NCBI GenBank assembly: GCA_900120415.1
Contig: FQLW01000006.1
Coordinates: forward strand, 1,224,464-1,288,463
Length of the DNA: 64,000 nucleotides
Direction: 5' to 3'
From: Urmitella timonensis
GTDB lineage: Bacteria; Actinomycetota; Actinomycetes; Actinomycetales; Actinomycetaceae
Shown here: piece by piece, positions 26,063 through 35,886 of the stretch
Layout of the letters: each line of letters starts with the position of its first letter
Position numbering within the stretch: the stretch's first letter is position 1
The notes under the pieces: model-generated
Told to the model about the DNA's origin: nothing
Databases searched by the model: none
What the model saw: only the letters and a program-made list of their open reading frames with translations
Position numbers and translations under genes: made by a program

Positions 26063-28069
26063 ATGGATACACAAACAAAGCCCCCAAACAACCTGGGCAA
26101 CCCAGAAAACAAAGCAAAAATTCCGTCTCGAATCAGCGCAAAACGACACCGTCATCGCCGATATCGGAAAACCTTGAGCTTAACCGCTGTAGCAGCAGTA
26201 TTAGCTATGCTCTCAGCAGCCATTATAGTCACCGGAGAATCCCCCTCACAGGCAGCAGATATCGGAGCCGTATGGATAAACTACGGGAACTCGAAAATGC
26301 AGCTAAATGCCCGCAAATCAACAGATGGAACCAAAGTGGCGGTGTGCGCTACCGATAGGCAAATCAACTCTCCGCGCGGAAAATGGGTCAGCTATCAAGG
26401 ACGTCGAGCCGTAAGCCCCGGTAGCGAATATCGCTCCAATGCGGCAACATTTGAAATCAGTAACAAGAAAAAGGGCGCAACCACAGTTTTTGCGGCAGAA
26501 AAACAGTATCAGGTCGCCTATCTGGCAGGACAGCTTCGAGGTGCAATAGAAAAAGGAGAAAAAGAACTCGGGGCAACCGTATATGCTATCCATTCCCTAT
26601 CAGGCAGACTGATGCCCCAGCAAACACAATCCGCCGAGATTAAAAGTCGAGCTAACGAGCTATTGTCACAGGCAAAAGCCTATGCAGGACCTTACAAGCT
26701 AGGAGGGGCAGAAATAAAACTATCGACCGGATCAACTCAAGGAACACTCAAGCTGCCCATAGTGCAAAGCTCAGCGGGAAACGCTATCTCAAACCTAAAG
26801 GAAACGGTAACCCTATCTGGTCCCGCCCGCTTCAAAGGAACAAAAAACGCTAATACTATTAGCGTCCTCTCCGCGAATGCCCTCAAAGAACTTCCCATAG
26901 AAGTGACTGGTCCGGGAAAAGTTGATGCTCAAATAAACGTGCGAGGACTGCCTCCAACCACCTTTGAAATCTGGGAACACCAGCGCTGGCAAGATTTACT
27001 CATAGCCGGTCCGTTGTCTGCTCTTAGCGCTAACACTTCTATAACTGCTGAACCTCGCCAGTTCTTCAAGGTAAAAACCCAAACCCAGGCAGAAATACAC
27101 AAACAAAACCAGGGTAACCAGCTTATAGATAAAATCACGGTTAAAGCGGAAGGGCAGTGGGGTAAAAACACTGGTAAACAGACATGGCAAACTGTAAAAA
27201 TTGATTTGTCGCTATATGGTCCCTTTAATGAAGCACAAGGTCCAGGGCAAAATCCGGCCGATGCTAAACCAGTAAAGACCTGGCAAATACCCGCCACCCC
27301 CGCCAGCATCGAAGAAGCGGAAAACGGGGTCGCCATCTCTAACGAAAAAGACCCATACCTGGTTGAAAAGCCAGGATTCTATACCTTTGTAGCAGCCGCG
27401 CATCGCGCCCTACAGCCAGCAGACACCTATTTGAAAGAGGACTATGTGCCCGCTTTCTTTGAAGAATCCGAGACTCAGATAGTGCCCTTCACCCCAACAG
27501 TGAAAACTCAGGCAAAAGTAGTAATAGATAAAGAAACAAAGATACTAACCGACCAGGTAGAACTCAAAGGATTTCCAGACAATCATCCCGAATTTACCGG
27601 TAACGGCAAATGGAAAGCAGATGAAAAAACAGTGCGAAATGACCTGTACTGCCTACCGCAACCAATTAAAAATATGGACGCAAATAAGCGAAAACCTCTC
27701 GCTCAAATCGAACTGCCTGCCAAGAACGGAACCTATACCGTAGACAAAGATAAAGAAGGTAAACCTCTCAGCTTAAACGAGTTTCCCTGCAAAGATACCT
27801 ACGTATTCGTTACTTCCTATGCCGGAGATTCGCGCACACAAGCTATGCGCAGTTCAGAGACCGAAACCAGTGAACAGTACCAGGATCCGCCGCCCACCAC
27901 CCCGCCAACCACCCCACCCGCAACGACTCCGCCACCTTCGACAACTCCCCCAGAGCCGCCAACCGTGCTCTCGGCAACCGGCGTGAAACTATCTGGAATG
28001 CTGGGACTGGCGTTAGTTGCACTGGGAAGTGGAGGATTACTGATTTTCTATCGCGCACGCCGGCGTTAA
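26063..28069 (+). CDS. Large secreted surface protein with C-terminal anchor, unknown function
   Basis: The 668-residue protein has an unusually long basic N-region (KRHRHRRYRK) before the signal helix (TLSLTAVAAVLAMLSAAIIVTG) and a likely cleavage after SQA. The mature part shows no recognised domain; only two or three cysteines occur near the end (DLYCLPQP, FPCKDTYV). A Pro/Thr wall-spanning stretch (PPPTTPPTTPPATTPPPSTTPP) precedes LSATG, a hydrophobic helix and RARRR, a cell-wall sorting-like signal with a non-canonical motif. An adhesin is a guess from architecture. It faces away from the other wall protein across a 250-bp gap. Confidence 0.7.
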   Translation: MDTQTKPPNNLGNPENKAKIPSRISAKRHRHRRYRKTLSLTAVAAVLAMLSAAIIVTGESPSQAADIGAVWINYGNSKMQLNARKSTDGTKVAVCATDRQINSPRGKWVSYQGRRAVSPGSEYRSNAATFEISNKKKGATTVFAAEKQYQVAYLAGQLRGAIEKGEKELGATVYAIHSLSGRLMPQQTQSAEIKSRANELLSQAKAYAGPYKLGGAEIKLSTGSTQGTLKLPIVQSSAGNAISNLKETVTLSGPARFKGTKNANTISVLSANALKELPIEVTGPGKVDAQINVRGLPPTTFEIWEHQRWQDLLIAGPLSALSANTSITAEPRQFFKVKTQTQAEIHKQNQGNQLIDKITVKAEGQWGKNTGKQTWQTVKIDLSLYGPFNEAQGPGQNPADAKPVKTWQIPATPASIEEAENGVAISNEKDPYLVEKPGFYTFVAAAHRALQPADTYLKEDYVPAFFEESETQIVPFTPTVKTQAKVVIDKETKILTDQVELKGFPDNHPEFTGNGKWKADEKTVRNDLYCLPQPIKNMDANKRKPLAQIELPAKNGTYTVDKDKEGKPLSLNEFPCKDTYVFVTSYAGDSRTQAMRSSETETSEQYQDPPPTTPPTTPPATTPPPSTTPPEPPTVLSATGVKLSGMLGLALVALGSGGLLIFYRARRR

Positions 28070-28100
28070 AACGCTGATAGTTAAGGTAAGAAAGTAGTAA

Positions 28101-28145
28101 TAGCTGCTGGCTAGAGCAATAGTAATTGGTTCTAGCTAGCAGCTA
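28101..28145 (+). terminator. Hairpin after the large surface protein
   Basis: TAGCTGCTGGCTAGA pairs with TCTAGCTAGCAGCTA over 15 bp (one G-U pair), with a 15-nt loop. No U-tract follows, so it is either a weak terminator or a 3'-end structure. Confidence 0.5.
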
Positions 28146-28215
28146 ATCCGTTAGAGAGTGAGCATAATTCCTAGGTTTTACCTGTTAAAGGGCGAGATGC
28201 ATTAAAATTGAGAGG

Positions 28216-29403
28216 ATGGTTTTAGGGAGCGAAAACAATTGCGCAAGTGGCGTTCAAGAAAAAAACTTGGTTCGCCGCGGCTCCCAAGCACCCTTAGCAA
28301 TCATGGCAGATAGAGCGAGCGCAGTTCTGGTAGGTCAAGCCAGTGGCAGCGCCCTAGGGGTGGGGTATGAGTTCAAAACCCCTCCCTTGGTGGGAACTCC
28401 CAGAATGCTGGGGTCAAACTCCGGTCTCAAACCCGGAGAATGGTCAGAAGATACCCAACTGGCAATCTGCCTGGCAGAAGTAGCAGTCACCGGGATTGAC
28501 CTAACCACCGAAGAAGGACTCGATGCGGTAGCCTCACGTTATCTAGCCTGGTATCAGGGAGGAAGTCACAAAGTTGATTCCCCCACGAGAGTAGTACTAG
28601 AAACTACGATTAATGACATTTCAAATATCAATTCTGCGCGGAAAATGCGTTCCGCTGCCGCCTATTTCCATCGGAGAACCCGGCGTACCAGCGGTTCAGG
28701 CCCGCTTTGTCGCAGCGCTATCTTAGGGGTAAGTCGGATTCAAGACCCACAGTGGACGGCAGAATCAGTGCGGGCAGTGGCAGAACTAACCCATGTCGAT
28801 CCGATAGCCTCCGAAGCGGCAGTAATCTATGCAGAGGCAATACGTCGCGCCGTAACCGATTCGCTGCCCGGGGATGAATCCTGGGCGGAACGAATAAAAC
28901 TGGGAGCCGGTATAGGTTTACTGACTCCCGCTAGCCGTGACCGCTGGCGCGAATGGCTCAAACAGGCAGAAGAAACCTATTTTAAACCCCCAAGCGATAA
29001 CACCTATGCGGTTCCGGCTTTGCAAGCAGTTGCAGGAATTTTACAGGCAGTAAAAATCGAGCACAGCGAAACCCCGCTAAGTGGGCAAGATGCTTTTCGG
29101 CGTGCAGTTTCCCTGGCAGTGCAGCTGGGTGGGGACACTGATGGTATAGCCGGCTTAGTGGGGGCACTATTTGCGGCCGGGATTGGACTGATGCAACTGC
29201 CAACCGATTTGCAAAAAAAACTGCACGGCTGGCCAGGTTTTAAAGTTGATGCCCTAGCGGAGATGGGGCTGGGAACCGCTCTCGCCGGAGTGGTAGGTGC
29301 TAAAGGGATGGCGCGAATGATTACCTCAAATGCGTCTCTAAGCGATTTGATTACTGCCCATCCCGATGCTCAGATAGAATCGATTACCTCCCCAGAGCCC
29401 TAA
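28216..29403 (+). CDS. ADP-ribosylglycohydrolase family protein
   Basis: Members remove ADP-ribose from proteins or small molecules using two Mg2+ ions. The N-terminal metal motif appears as GEWSEDTQLAICLAE (usually T-D-D-T) and the C-terminal one as QLGGDTDGIAGLVGALFAAG. The helical core is of normal length (395 residues). The first ATG follows GAGAGG too closely; a start at 28303 (MADRASAVLVGQASG) matches the family better, so the first about 29 residues are doubtful. It stands alone, convergent with the deacetylase; no partner ADP-ribosyltransferase is nearby. Confidence 0.82.
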   Translation: MVLGSENNCASGVQEKNLVRRGSQAPLAIMADRASAVLVGQASGSALGVGYEFKTPPLVGTPRMLGSNSGLKPGEWSEDTQLAICLAEVAVTGIDLTTEEGLDAVASRYLAWYQGGSHKVDSPTRVVLETTINDISNINSARKMRSAAAYFHRRTRRTSGSGPLCRSAILGVSRIQDPQWTAESVRAVAELTHVDPIASEAAVIYAEAIRRAVTDSLPGDESWAERIKLGAGIGLLTPASRDRWREWLKQAEETYFKPPSDNTYAVPALQAVAGILQAVKIEHSETPLSGQDAFRRAVSLAVQLGGDTDGIAGLVGALFAAGIGLMQLPTDLQKKLHGWPGFKVDALAEMGLGTALAGVVGAKGMARMITSNASLSDLITAHPDAQIESITSPEP

Positions 29404-29475
29404 AATCCTATATATCAGCAGGCTAGAGCCAGAAGTTTATACTTCCGGGTCGAGAAAAAGTCGATTACAGCTTTT

Positions 29476-30348
29476 CTATCGCACCATATTTTGATCGAAA
29501 TAAACCTTACCTGGAGTCATCGTGCCTCCATAAAGCTCAGGCACAGTTACCAGGGTGTATCCCTGTGAGCGTAAATGCTTAATAATGTCCGGGACTGCCT
29601 GGATGGTTGTGGGATGAATATCGTGCATCAGGATAATAGAACCGGCTTTGGTCTGCTTCTTTACCTGTTCAAGAACCGATTGTGGATTACGGTTCTTCCA
29701 ATCCAAAGTATCTACATCCCATAAAATAACTGACTGTTTTAGAGATTTAAGAGCCGCTGTTACCCGGGAATTAAACGCCCCATAAGGCGGGCGAGTTAGA
29801 TTTACTTCGGCGTTAGGAACCGCTTTCTTAATGGCTTCCAGAGTAGAGGTGATTTCCCTGTTTATCTTGGAATCGGAAATCTTGGTTAATTGTGGGTGCG
29901 ACCAGGTATGATTTGCTAAAATGTGACCCTCTTTAACCTCCCTGGCGACGGTATCTGGATAGGTATTTACCGCTCTACCAACCAGCATGAAAGTGGCAGG
30001 AACTTTTTCTTTAGCCAAAATATCCAAAAGTTCAGGAGTTTTAGGTCCCGGACCATCATCGAAAGTTAAAGCCACACATTTTTCTTTAGTGCAATCAACC
30101 GGTTCCCGAGTAGGGGTGGGGCTAGGGGTAGGAGTAGTTGAAGTGGTAGTGGGGTCGGAACTAGGAGATACGGTCTGACTGGGCTGAGTTTTTGACGTCG
30201 AAGAGGACGCAGAAGCAGTTGCTTTCTGCTGACTGCTGCTAGTGTTTCTAGTCATGGCGAAGCCGATTGCTATCGCTGTGCACAATAGCGCCGTCCCCAG
30301 CAGTATTGCGATAATCAGTTGAAGGTGACGCTTACGTGATAAGGTCAT
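29476..30348 (-). CDS. Membrane-anchored polysaccharide deacetylase (NodB domain)
   Basis: The 290-residue protein has an N-terminal signal anchor (LQLIIAILLGTALLCTAIAIGFAM) and a Ser/Thr/Pro linker. The NodB catalytic domain has all five motifs: TFDDGPGP, HTWSHP (metal His), RPPYGAF, WDVDTLDW and LMHDIHP. It deacetylates N-acetyl sugars, most likely in peptidoglycan outside the cell, which can give lysozyme resistance. The substrate is inferred from the family. No operon partner. Confidence 0.9.
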   Translation of the reverse strand: MTLSRKRHLQLIIAILLGTALLCTAIAIGFAMTRNTSSSQQKATASASSSTSKTQPSQTVSPSSDPTTTSTTPTPSPTPTREPVDCTKEKCVALTFDDGPGPKTPELLDILAKEKVPATFMLVGRAVNTYPDTVAREVKEGHILANHTWSHPQLTKISDSKINREITSTLEAIKKAVPNAEVNLTRPPYGAFNSRVTAALKSLKQSVILWDVDTLDWKNRNPQSVLEQVKKQTKAGSIILMHDIHPTTIQAVPDIIKHLRSQGYTLVTVPELYGGTMTPGKVYFDQNMVR

Positions 30349-30467
30349 GTTTTCTCCTACCGTTCCCTAAAGTTGTCCCCCAATCTTAACGCGCTAATCT
30401 GATGGGGTTCAAAGTTTCGCTTTAACCGCCCATTGCGGTCAATCCAGGATTTTCCCAGGGTAAGAGG

Positions 30468-31349
30468 CTATGCGGATTGGAGTAAGCAGATAGTAGCGGC
30501 AGCTGCTATTGCTCCACAAACCGCAGAGTTTCCATGATAAATATCTTGACCATCCGGGGAGCAAAGGTCAGAAATGCAGCGAACTGCCAAGAAAGGGGTG
30601 TCTGATAAATATGACACTTGAGCGGCTGCTGCTGATTCCATTTCAGCGGCGAGGGCGGTGGGGAATGTTTCCCGTATTTCAGTAACGTTTTTATCGGTGA
30701 TAAATGAATCACCGGTCGCGATAGTGCCACAGCGAACTGGCACGTCTTGTAGAGCTGCAAATGCCTGGGAACTTTGGTTTTCCTCACTAGGAGATATAAA
30801 TCCTGGGGCGTCACCTGGTGGAGTGATGAAAGAATCCGCTATCGCTCGCTTATTTTGCCCCATAGTCTCTAGGAGGTGACCCGCGATAGTCAGCAGTCGC
30901 TGGTCGCCAGAGTAGCTGGTCGGCATTCCCGGAAGTTGCCCAGGTAAATACCCGAAAACAGTAGCATCAGCGCTGTGGAAAACATAAGTGTCGCCAAAAA
31001 TAATTTCCCCCACTTGGCTATCCTTAGCTAAACCGCCAGCGGTTCCCGAATACAGCACTTGTTTAGCTCCAAGAACCTCAATCGCGATAGTGGTAGCGCG
31101 GGCAGCATTAACCGTTCCCACCCCGCTTTGAACCGCGAGAATTCCGGAAGGTACTTCCGGAAAATCTAGGGGATAAAAACCTAAACCTGAAACTTCTGTT
31201 ACCGGGGTAGGGAGCGCTTTCCTAGGATCCTCAGGAGTGTAAGAATCCTGGTGGCGGTGAGATAGGCACTCTCTCAGCCAAGAACGGTTTACCAAAGGAG
31301 CCAGCTCGGTGAGCTCCGCGCAAATAACTACGGTGTCACAAGTTGTCAT
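30468..31349 (-). CDS. mtnN: 5'-methylthioadenosine/S-adenosylhomocysteine nucleosidase-like protein
   Basis: The nucleoside phosphorylase fold is visible in SGVGTVNAARATTIAIEVLGAKQVLYSGTAGGL, VGEIIFGDTYVFHSAD, IATGDSFITD, and the substrate loop AAEMESAAAAQVSYLSDTPFLAVRCISDL with the catalytic Asp. It would hydrolyse SAH to S-ribosylhomocysteine, the substrate of LuxS, whose gene ends 15 bp upstream. The ATG at 31349 is chosen over an upstream TTG because GGGA lies at proper spacing. At 293 residues it is longer than usual (about 230), with extra loops after the first strand and mid-protein. Confidence 0.85.
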   Translation of the reverse strand: MTTCDTVVICAELTELAPLVNRSWLRECLSHRHQDSYTPEDPRKALPTPVTEVSGLGFYPLDFPEVPSGILAVQSGVGTVNAARATTIAIEVLGAKQVLYSGTAGGLAKDSQVGEIIFGDTYVFHSADATVFGYLPGQLPGMPTSYSGDQRLLTIAGHLLETMGQNKRAIADSFITPPGDAPGFISPSEENQSSQAFAALQDVPVRCGTIATGDSFITDKNVTEIRETFPTALAAEMESAAAAQVSYLSDTPFLAVRCISDLCSPDGQDIYHGNSAVCGAIAAAATICLLQSA

Positions 31350-31364
31350 AAGTATTCCCAATCT

Positions 31365-31826
31365 TTAACGGTAAATCTGATTCCAGCTGTCTCGCGCCGC
31401 CAAAAAACGGGAAGTAGCCGCTTTTGCGCCCTCTAGACTATGGTGTGCTCCCCAGCCACATTGACGTTCATTTGCGGCCGGCACTGCAAGGGCGCTTTGG
31501 ATATCTTCAAAAGTCTTTGCCAGTAGCTGGGCGAACTCGTCAGGTTCTACCCCCAACATCAGGGCATAAAACCCGGTTTGGCAACCCATAGGAGAAAAGT
31601 CAATGAGCCTGTCGGTGTGGTTGCGCATCAGTTCGGCGGTCAGATGCTCAATTGAATGGACAGTTTTCATCTCTAAATGCTTTTGGTTTGGTTGGCAAAA
31701 CCGCACATCATATTTGACTAGCTCATCGCCGCCCGGTAGTTGCTTTCGGTCTGCGACCCGCACAAAGGGAGCCGCCACTTTCGTGTGGTCAAGATTGAAA
31801 GATTCCACGTTCATGCGTTCACTCAT
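31365..31826 (-). CDS. luxS: S-ribosylhomocysteine lyase (AI-2 synthase)
   Basis: The 153-residue metalloenzyme cleaves S-ribosylhomocysteine to homocysteine and the precursor of autoinducer-2. Metal ligands are H57 and H61 (HSIEH) and C123 (ERQCGWG); catalytic C82 lies in [22 protein letters not shown] precedes the ATG. Upstream in-frame codons to 32000 translate repeat-family DNA and are excluded. It is first in a two-gene operon with mtnN. Its promoter must lie in or next to a copy of the intergenic repeat, which begins about 30 bp upstream of the start. Confidence 0.97.
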   Translation of the reverse strand: MSERMNVESFNLDHTKVAAPFVRVADRKQLPGGDELVKYDVRFCQPNQKHLEMKTVHSIEHLTAELMRNHTDRLIDFSPMGCQTGFYALMLGVEPDEFAQLLAKTFEDIQSALAVPAANERQCGWGAHHSLEGAKAATSRFLAARDSWNQIYR

Positions 31827-31855
31827 CGCCTGCTCCTTAGTAGTACCTATTCTGG

Positions 31856-32520
31856 ATACCACTTTATCGGTGTTTGGCGTCCCCTCTCTGCCGGAGTGGT
31901 ACGGGGAGCGCGGGGGAGAAGTTTGTCCTCCCGTTGTTTTCCGCGCGGAGCCTAGGTTTTTCCTCCTGCCCAAATATTTGAAAAGGCTGTGCCTTTTCAA
32001 ATTTGCTTATTAAGCCCGGGAAAAGTTCTGATTTATAACCAGGTATCAGAAATTTAGTCTTGCGATTACTGAGCTGTCTAGCCTAATCGGATAAAACCTA
32101 GGCTCCACGCTCGCCGGTACCACCTTATCGGTGTTTGGCGTCCCCTTGCTGCCGGACTGGTGCGGGTAGCACGGGGGAAAGTTTGTCCTCCTGCCCAAGA
32201 ATTCGGAAAACGTAGCGACGTTTCCCGAATTCTTATGCCCACCGCACCCACTCGGATAAAACCCAGGCTCCACGCTCGCTGGTACCATCCGCGTAAATAC
32301 CTCAGTGAGAACAAGAACCGCCAGATGCCCACCTAGCCTGCTCGGATAAAACTTTTCCCCCGAGCAAGGGCTGTGGCTGGTATGGGAATCCCGCAAGGTA
32401 CGCAACTAGCGTGCAGGGGCGGATTTATGCCGCAGGGTAGGCTCCGGGCATTAAATCCGTGAAAATGCCAGAGCATTTTCCGGATTTCGGGGCGCAAGGC
32501 AAAATCCGCCCCTGTGCGCG
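31856..32520. repeat. Intergenic repeat cluster 4 with internal duplication
   Basis: A CTTATCGGTGTTTGGCGTCCCCT unit is present at about 31858 and again about 258 bp on (32119). CGGATAAAACCYAGGCTCCACGCTCGC occurs near 32088 and 32256. Inner hairpins lie at about 31972-32000 (GAAAAGGC class) and 32197-32234 (AAGAATTCGG class, one mismatch). A full two-stem element at 32414-32514 has arms CAGGGGCGGATTTATGCC and GGCAAAATCCGCCCCTG, with inner stem AAATCCGTGAAAATGC. No gene is supported between luxS and nrdH. Confidence 0.8.
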
Positions 32521-32609
32521 GACGACTGTGAAAGGAAAAATCCAGCCCCCGCGCGGTTCGTGACTGAAGAGAAAGCGCCACGACACTTGCGACACGCGGA
32601 AGGAAGCTT

Positions 32610-32760
32610 TTATCCACAATTTTTGGTGGAATCGCTCACCAAGAATCATGAAGAAGAAAAGGGCTTAAATACCAGGCAGACAGGGGACGCTTCGGCAGTA
32701 AAACACAGCCATCCCCAAGCTATCCCCAGAAAATCGCCCTCTTTCCACCGGTTATCCCCA
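32610..32760. promoter_or_regulatory. Cluster of DnaA-box-like sites upstream of nrdHIE
   Basis: TTATCCACA (32610-32618, perfect consensus), CCATCCCCA (32709), CTATCCCCA (32720) and TTATCCCCA (32752-32760) all lie on the same strand within 151 bp. DnaA controls nrd genes in some bacteria, which makes regulation plausible here. No other feature of a replication origin is present. Confidence 0.35.
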
Positions 32761-32793
32761 AACACACCATCTTGGGGTATTAGCGTTAGGTAA

Positions 32794-32855
32794 CTACTAG
32801 GTGTAGTGTTTAGTTCAGCGCCGAAAAATGTCGGTGCAAAAACTACACTGGTGTT
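32794..32855. promoter_or_regulatory. Pair of NrdR-box-like sites before nrdH
   Basis: CTACTAGGTGTAGTGT (32794-32809; complement ACACTACACCTAGTAG) and AAACTACACTGGTGTT (32840-32855) resemble the 16-bp NrdR consensus with ACTAC/GTAGT arms. Their centres are about 46 bp apart. Two boxes in front of class Ib nrd genes are the standard arrangement for repression by NrdR-(d)ATP. Confidence 0.55.
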
Positions 32856-32905
32856 ATTCTTTGAATAGCGCAGACGAACAGAGCCAAATTAAGGAGCGCA
32901 GAAAC

Positions 32906-33154
32906 ATGTCCGTCACCGTTTACTCCAAGCCCCGTTGTGTACAGTGTGATGCGACCAAACGCGCCCTAAAGAAACAGGGTATTTCTTACGCAGAAATTGA
33001 TATGAGCCAAGATTTGGACGCTCTCGAACACGTAAAGTCCTTAGGTTTCGTACAGGCTCCGGTAGTGGTAACCGATACCGATTCTTGGAGCGGATTCCGT
33101 CCCGACAAAATCAAAGGAATAGCAATCGCAGCTCGCGCCGTAGCTACCGCCTAA
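32906..33154 (+). CDS. nrdH: Glutaredoxin-like protein NrdH
   Basis: This 82-residue redoxin reduces class Ib ribonucleotide reductase. It has TVYSKPRCVQCDATKRAL (active-site C11 and C14) and the C-terminal GFVQAPVVVTDTDSWSGFRPDKI typical of NrdH. AAGGAG lies 9 nt before the ATG; an upstream in-frame start at 32828 would run through the NrdR boxes and is excluded. First gene of nrdHIE. Confidence 0.95.
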   Translation: MSVTVYSKPRCVQCDATKRALKKQGISYAEIDMSQDLDALEHVKSLGFVQAPVVVTDTDSWSGFRPDKIKGIAIAARAVATA

Positions 33155-33294
33155 GGAAGTTCCGTCCTACAGTAATAACAGATACCGACCGAATTACTCG
33201 GCACTAAGAGGCAGAGTATTTCGGCAATAGCGGTAGCGCGTTTAGGTAACAATAGGTATGTAGCGAGAAGCGAAAACAGTAAGGCAGGTCAAAG

Positions 33295-33708
33295 GTGAGT
33301 AATACAGAACCCCTGCTAGTCTATTTTTCTTCCGCAACCGGAAACACTAAACGCTTCGTAGAAAAACTCGGCTTTCGTAATAAAAGGATTCCGCTGCGTC
33401 CTCGTGATGAATTCCTATATGTAAACGAACCCTACGTGATTGTGGTACCCACCTATGGGGGTGGAAACATCAAAGGAGCCGTACCCAAGCAGGTAATCAA
33501 GTTCTTAAATGAAAAGAGCAACCGCGAACACTGCGTGGGAGTTATTGCCAGCGGAAACACAAACTTTGGGAAAGCGTATTGCATTGCCGGCGATATTCTC
33601 GCCCAAAAATTAAATATCCCGTTTATGTACAAGTATGAGCTTCTGGGAACCCCCCAGGATGTCGAGATATGCCGTAAAGGACTGAGTGAGTTTTGGCAGA
33701 AAATCTAA
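33295..33708 (+). CDS. nrdI: Flavodoxin-like protein NrdI
   Basis: The 137-residue flavoprotein supplies the oxidant for assembling the dimanganese-tyrosyl cofactor in NrdF. It has [19 protein letters not shown] (FMN phosphate loop), [23 protein letters not shown] and [17 protein letters not shown]. The start is GTG after AGGTCAAAGG. It follows nrdH by 140 bp and overlaps the start of nrdE by 16 bp. Confidence 0.95.
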   Translation: MSNTEPLLVYFSSATGNTKRFVEKLGFRNKRIPLRPRDEFLYVNEPYVIVVPTYGGGNIKGAVPKQVIKFLNEKSNREHCVGVIASGNTNFGKAYCIAGDILAQKLNIPFMYKYELLGTPQDVEICRKGLSEFWQKI

Positions 33709-35849
33709 CTGACACCGGAGTAGAAACCGCGCCCTCCCCGGAACTGGACTATCATGCGTTAAATGCGGAACTGAACCTGTATGACAAAAACGGGAAAATT
33801 CAGTTCGAGGCAGACAAGGCGGCGGCTCGCCAATACTTCCTGCAGCACGTAAACCAGAATACGGTGTTCTTCCACGACCTGGAAGAAAAAATGAAATACC
33901 TGGTAGAGCAGGGGTATTACGAACAAGAAGTCGTGGAACAATACCAGTTCCAGTTCATTAAAGACCTGTTTAAGCGAGCCTACGCCTACAAATTCCGTTT
34001 CCCCACTTTCCTGGGGGCGTTCAAATATTACACTTCCTATACTTTGAAAACTTTCGACGGTAAACGCTACCTGGAACGTTTCGAAGATCGAGTATGCATG
34101 GTGGCGCTCTACCTGGCACGTGGGGATGAAGAACTAGCAATAAAGCTAGTAGACGAAATCATGACCGGGCGTTTCCAGCCCGCCACTCCCACTTTCCTAA
34201 ATGCGGGCAAGAAAGCCCGCGGGGAACTGGTTTCCTGTTTCCTGCTGCGCATTGAGGACAATATGGAATCGATTGCGCGGGGCATTAATTCTGCCCTGCA
34301 GCTTTCAAAACGCGGAGGAGGGGTCGCCTTATCCTTAACTAACCTGCGGGAAGCGGGTGCTCCCATTAAGAAAATCGAGAATCAGTCCTCCGGGGTAGTT
34401 CCGGTAATGAAACTGCTCGAGGATTCGTTTTCTTACGCCAACCAGTTGGGGGCGCGGCAAGGAGCCGGCGCGGTCTATCTAAATGCCCACCACCCCGACA
34501 TTATGGAATTCTTGGACACGAAACGGGAAAATGCGGACGAAAAAATCCGAATTAAATCCCTGTCCTTGGGGGTAGTAATCCCAGATATTACCTTCCACCT
34601 GGCACGCAATAAAGAACCCATGTACCTGTTTAGCCCCTACGATATAGAGCGGGTCTACGGGAAACCGATGAGCGATATTTCCATCACCGAGCATTATCGG
34701 GAAATGGTAGAGGACGGACGAATCCGCAAAAAGAAGATTGATGCGCGGCGTTTCTTCCAGACCCTGGCGGAAATCCAGTTCGAGTCCGGTTACCCCTATA
34801 TCGTTTACGAGGACACCGTGAACCGCGCTAACCCGATTAAGGGGCGGATTTCCATGTCCAATCTGTGTTCAGAGATCTTGCAGGTCTCGGAAAAGAGCGA
34901 GTTCAATGAAGATTTAACCTATGAGCACGTGGGTAAAGATATTTCCTGTAACCTAGCTTCGCTAAATATTGCGAAAACTATGGATTCTCCAGACTTTTCC
35001 GCCACCATTGAAACCGCGATTCGCGGCCTGACCAGCGTATCTGATTTGTCAAATATTCGCGCAGTGCCTTCGATTGAACGCGGAAATGCGATGAGCCACG
35101 CCATCGGGTTGGGGCAAATGAACCTGCACGGCTACCTGGCGCGGGAAAAGGTATTCTACGGCAGCGAAGAAGCCCTAGATTTCACCAATATGTATTTCAT
35201 GACCGTGGCATTCGAAGCGATTAAAGCCTCGTGCAAGATTGCTAAGGAGCGCGGGGAACGCTTCGAAGGATTCGAGGATTCGCAGTATTATTCCGGGCAG
35301 TATTTTGAAAAATACATTAACGGGGATTGGACACCTAAGACCGAGAAATGCCATCAGCTGCTAGAAAAATCTTCCATCAACGTACCTACCAGTGAAGATT
35401 GGGAGCAATTGGCGCAGAACGTTCGAGAATACGGAATGTACCACCAGAATCTGCAAGCGGTACCCCCAACCGGATCGATTTCCTATATCAATAACTCCAC
35501 CTCCTCGATCCACCCCATTGTGGCCAAGATTGAGATTCGTAAAGAGGGCAAGATCGGGCGGGTCTACTATCCGGCACCCTATATGGATAACGACAACCTG
35601 GAGTATTACCAAGACGCCTACGAGATTGGTCCCCAAAAGATTATCGACACCTATGCGGTGGCAACCCAGCACGTAGACCAAGGGCTCAGCTTAACCCTGT
35701 TCTACCCGGATACGGTCACTACCCGCGAGGTAAACAAGAACTATATTTACGCTTGGCGCAAGGGGATTAAGACCCTTTACTATATGCGTTTGCGCCAACA
35801 CGCCCTGCAGGGAACTGAGGTCGAGGGCTGCGTATCCTGTATGCTCTAG
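33693..35849 (+). CDS. nrdE: Class Ib ribonucleoside-diphosphate reductase, large subunit
   Basis: This 718-residue catalytic subunit reduces NDPs to dNDPs. Redox cysteines are in [14 protein letters not shown] and [10 protein letters not shown]. The thiyl-radical cysteine is in SNLCSEI, and the C-terminal shuttle pair is CVSCML. Typical of NrdE, it lacks the N-terminal ATP-cone of class Ia enzymes. The start is TTG inside nrdI, suggesting coupled translation. nrdF does not follow; it lies convergent 365 bp downstream. Confidence 0.96.
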   Translation: MAENLTDTGVETAPSPELDYHALNAELNLYDKNGKIQFEADKAAARQYFLQHVNQNTVFFHDLEEKMKYLVEQGYYEQEVVEQYQFQFIKDLFKRAYAYKFRFPTFLGAFKYYTSYTLKTFDGKRYLERFEDRVCMVALYLARGDEELAIKLVDEIMTGRFQPATPTFLNAGKKARGELVSCFLLRIEDNMESIARGINSALQLSKRGGGVALSLTNLREAGAPIKKIENQSSGVVPVMKLLEDSFSYANQLGARQGAGAVYLNAHHPDIMEFLDTKRENADEKIRIKSLSLGVVIPDITFHLARNKEPMYLFSPYDIERVYGKPMSDISITEHYREMVEDGRIRKKKIDARRFFQTLAEIQFESGYPYIVYEDTVNRANPIKGRISMSNLCSEILQVSEKSEFNEDLTYEHVGKDISCNLASLNIAKTMDSPDFSATIETAIRGLTSVSDLSNIRAVPSIERGNAMSHAIGLGQMNLHGYLAREKVFYGSEEALDFTNMYFMTVAFEAIKASCKIAKERGERFEGFEDSQYYSGQYFEKYINGDWTPKTEKCHQLLEKSSINVPTSEDWEQLAQNVREYGMYHQNLQAVPPTGSISYINNSTSSIHPIVAKIEIRKEGKIGRVYYPAPYMDNDNLEYYQDAYEIGPQKIIDTYAVATQHVDQGLSLTLFYPDTVTTREVNKNYIYAWRKGIKTLYYMRLRQHALQGTEVEGCVSCML

Positions 35850-35886
35850 GGCTTCAGTAAAGCACCATAAGGGCGGTAATGCACCT

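Noticed and set aside
31827..32000. N-terminal extension of LuxS by 58 codons
   Set aside because: It translates repeat DNA; the internal ATG at 31826 has AAGGAG and gives the normal family length.
32610..32760. Chromosomal replication origin
   Set aside because: DnaA-box-like sites are present, but there is no AT-rich unwinding region and no dnaA, dnaN or gyrB nearby.
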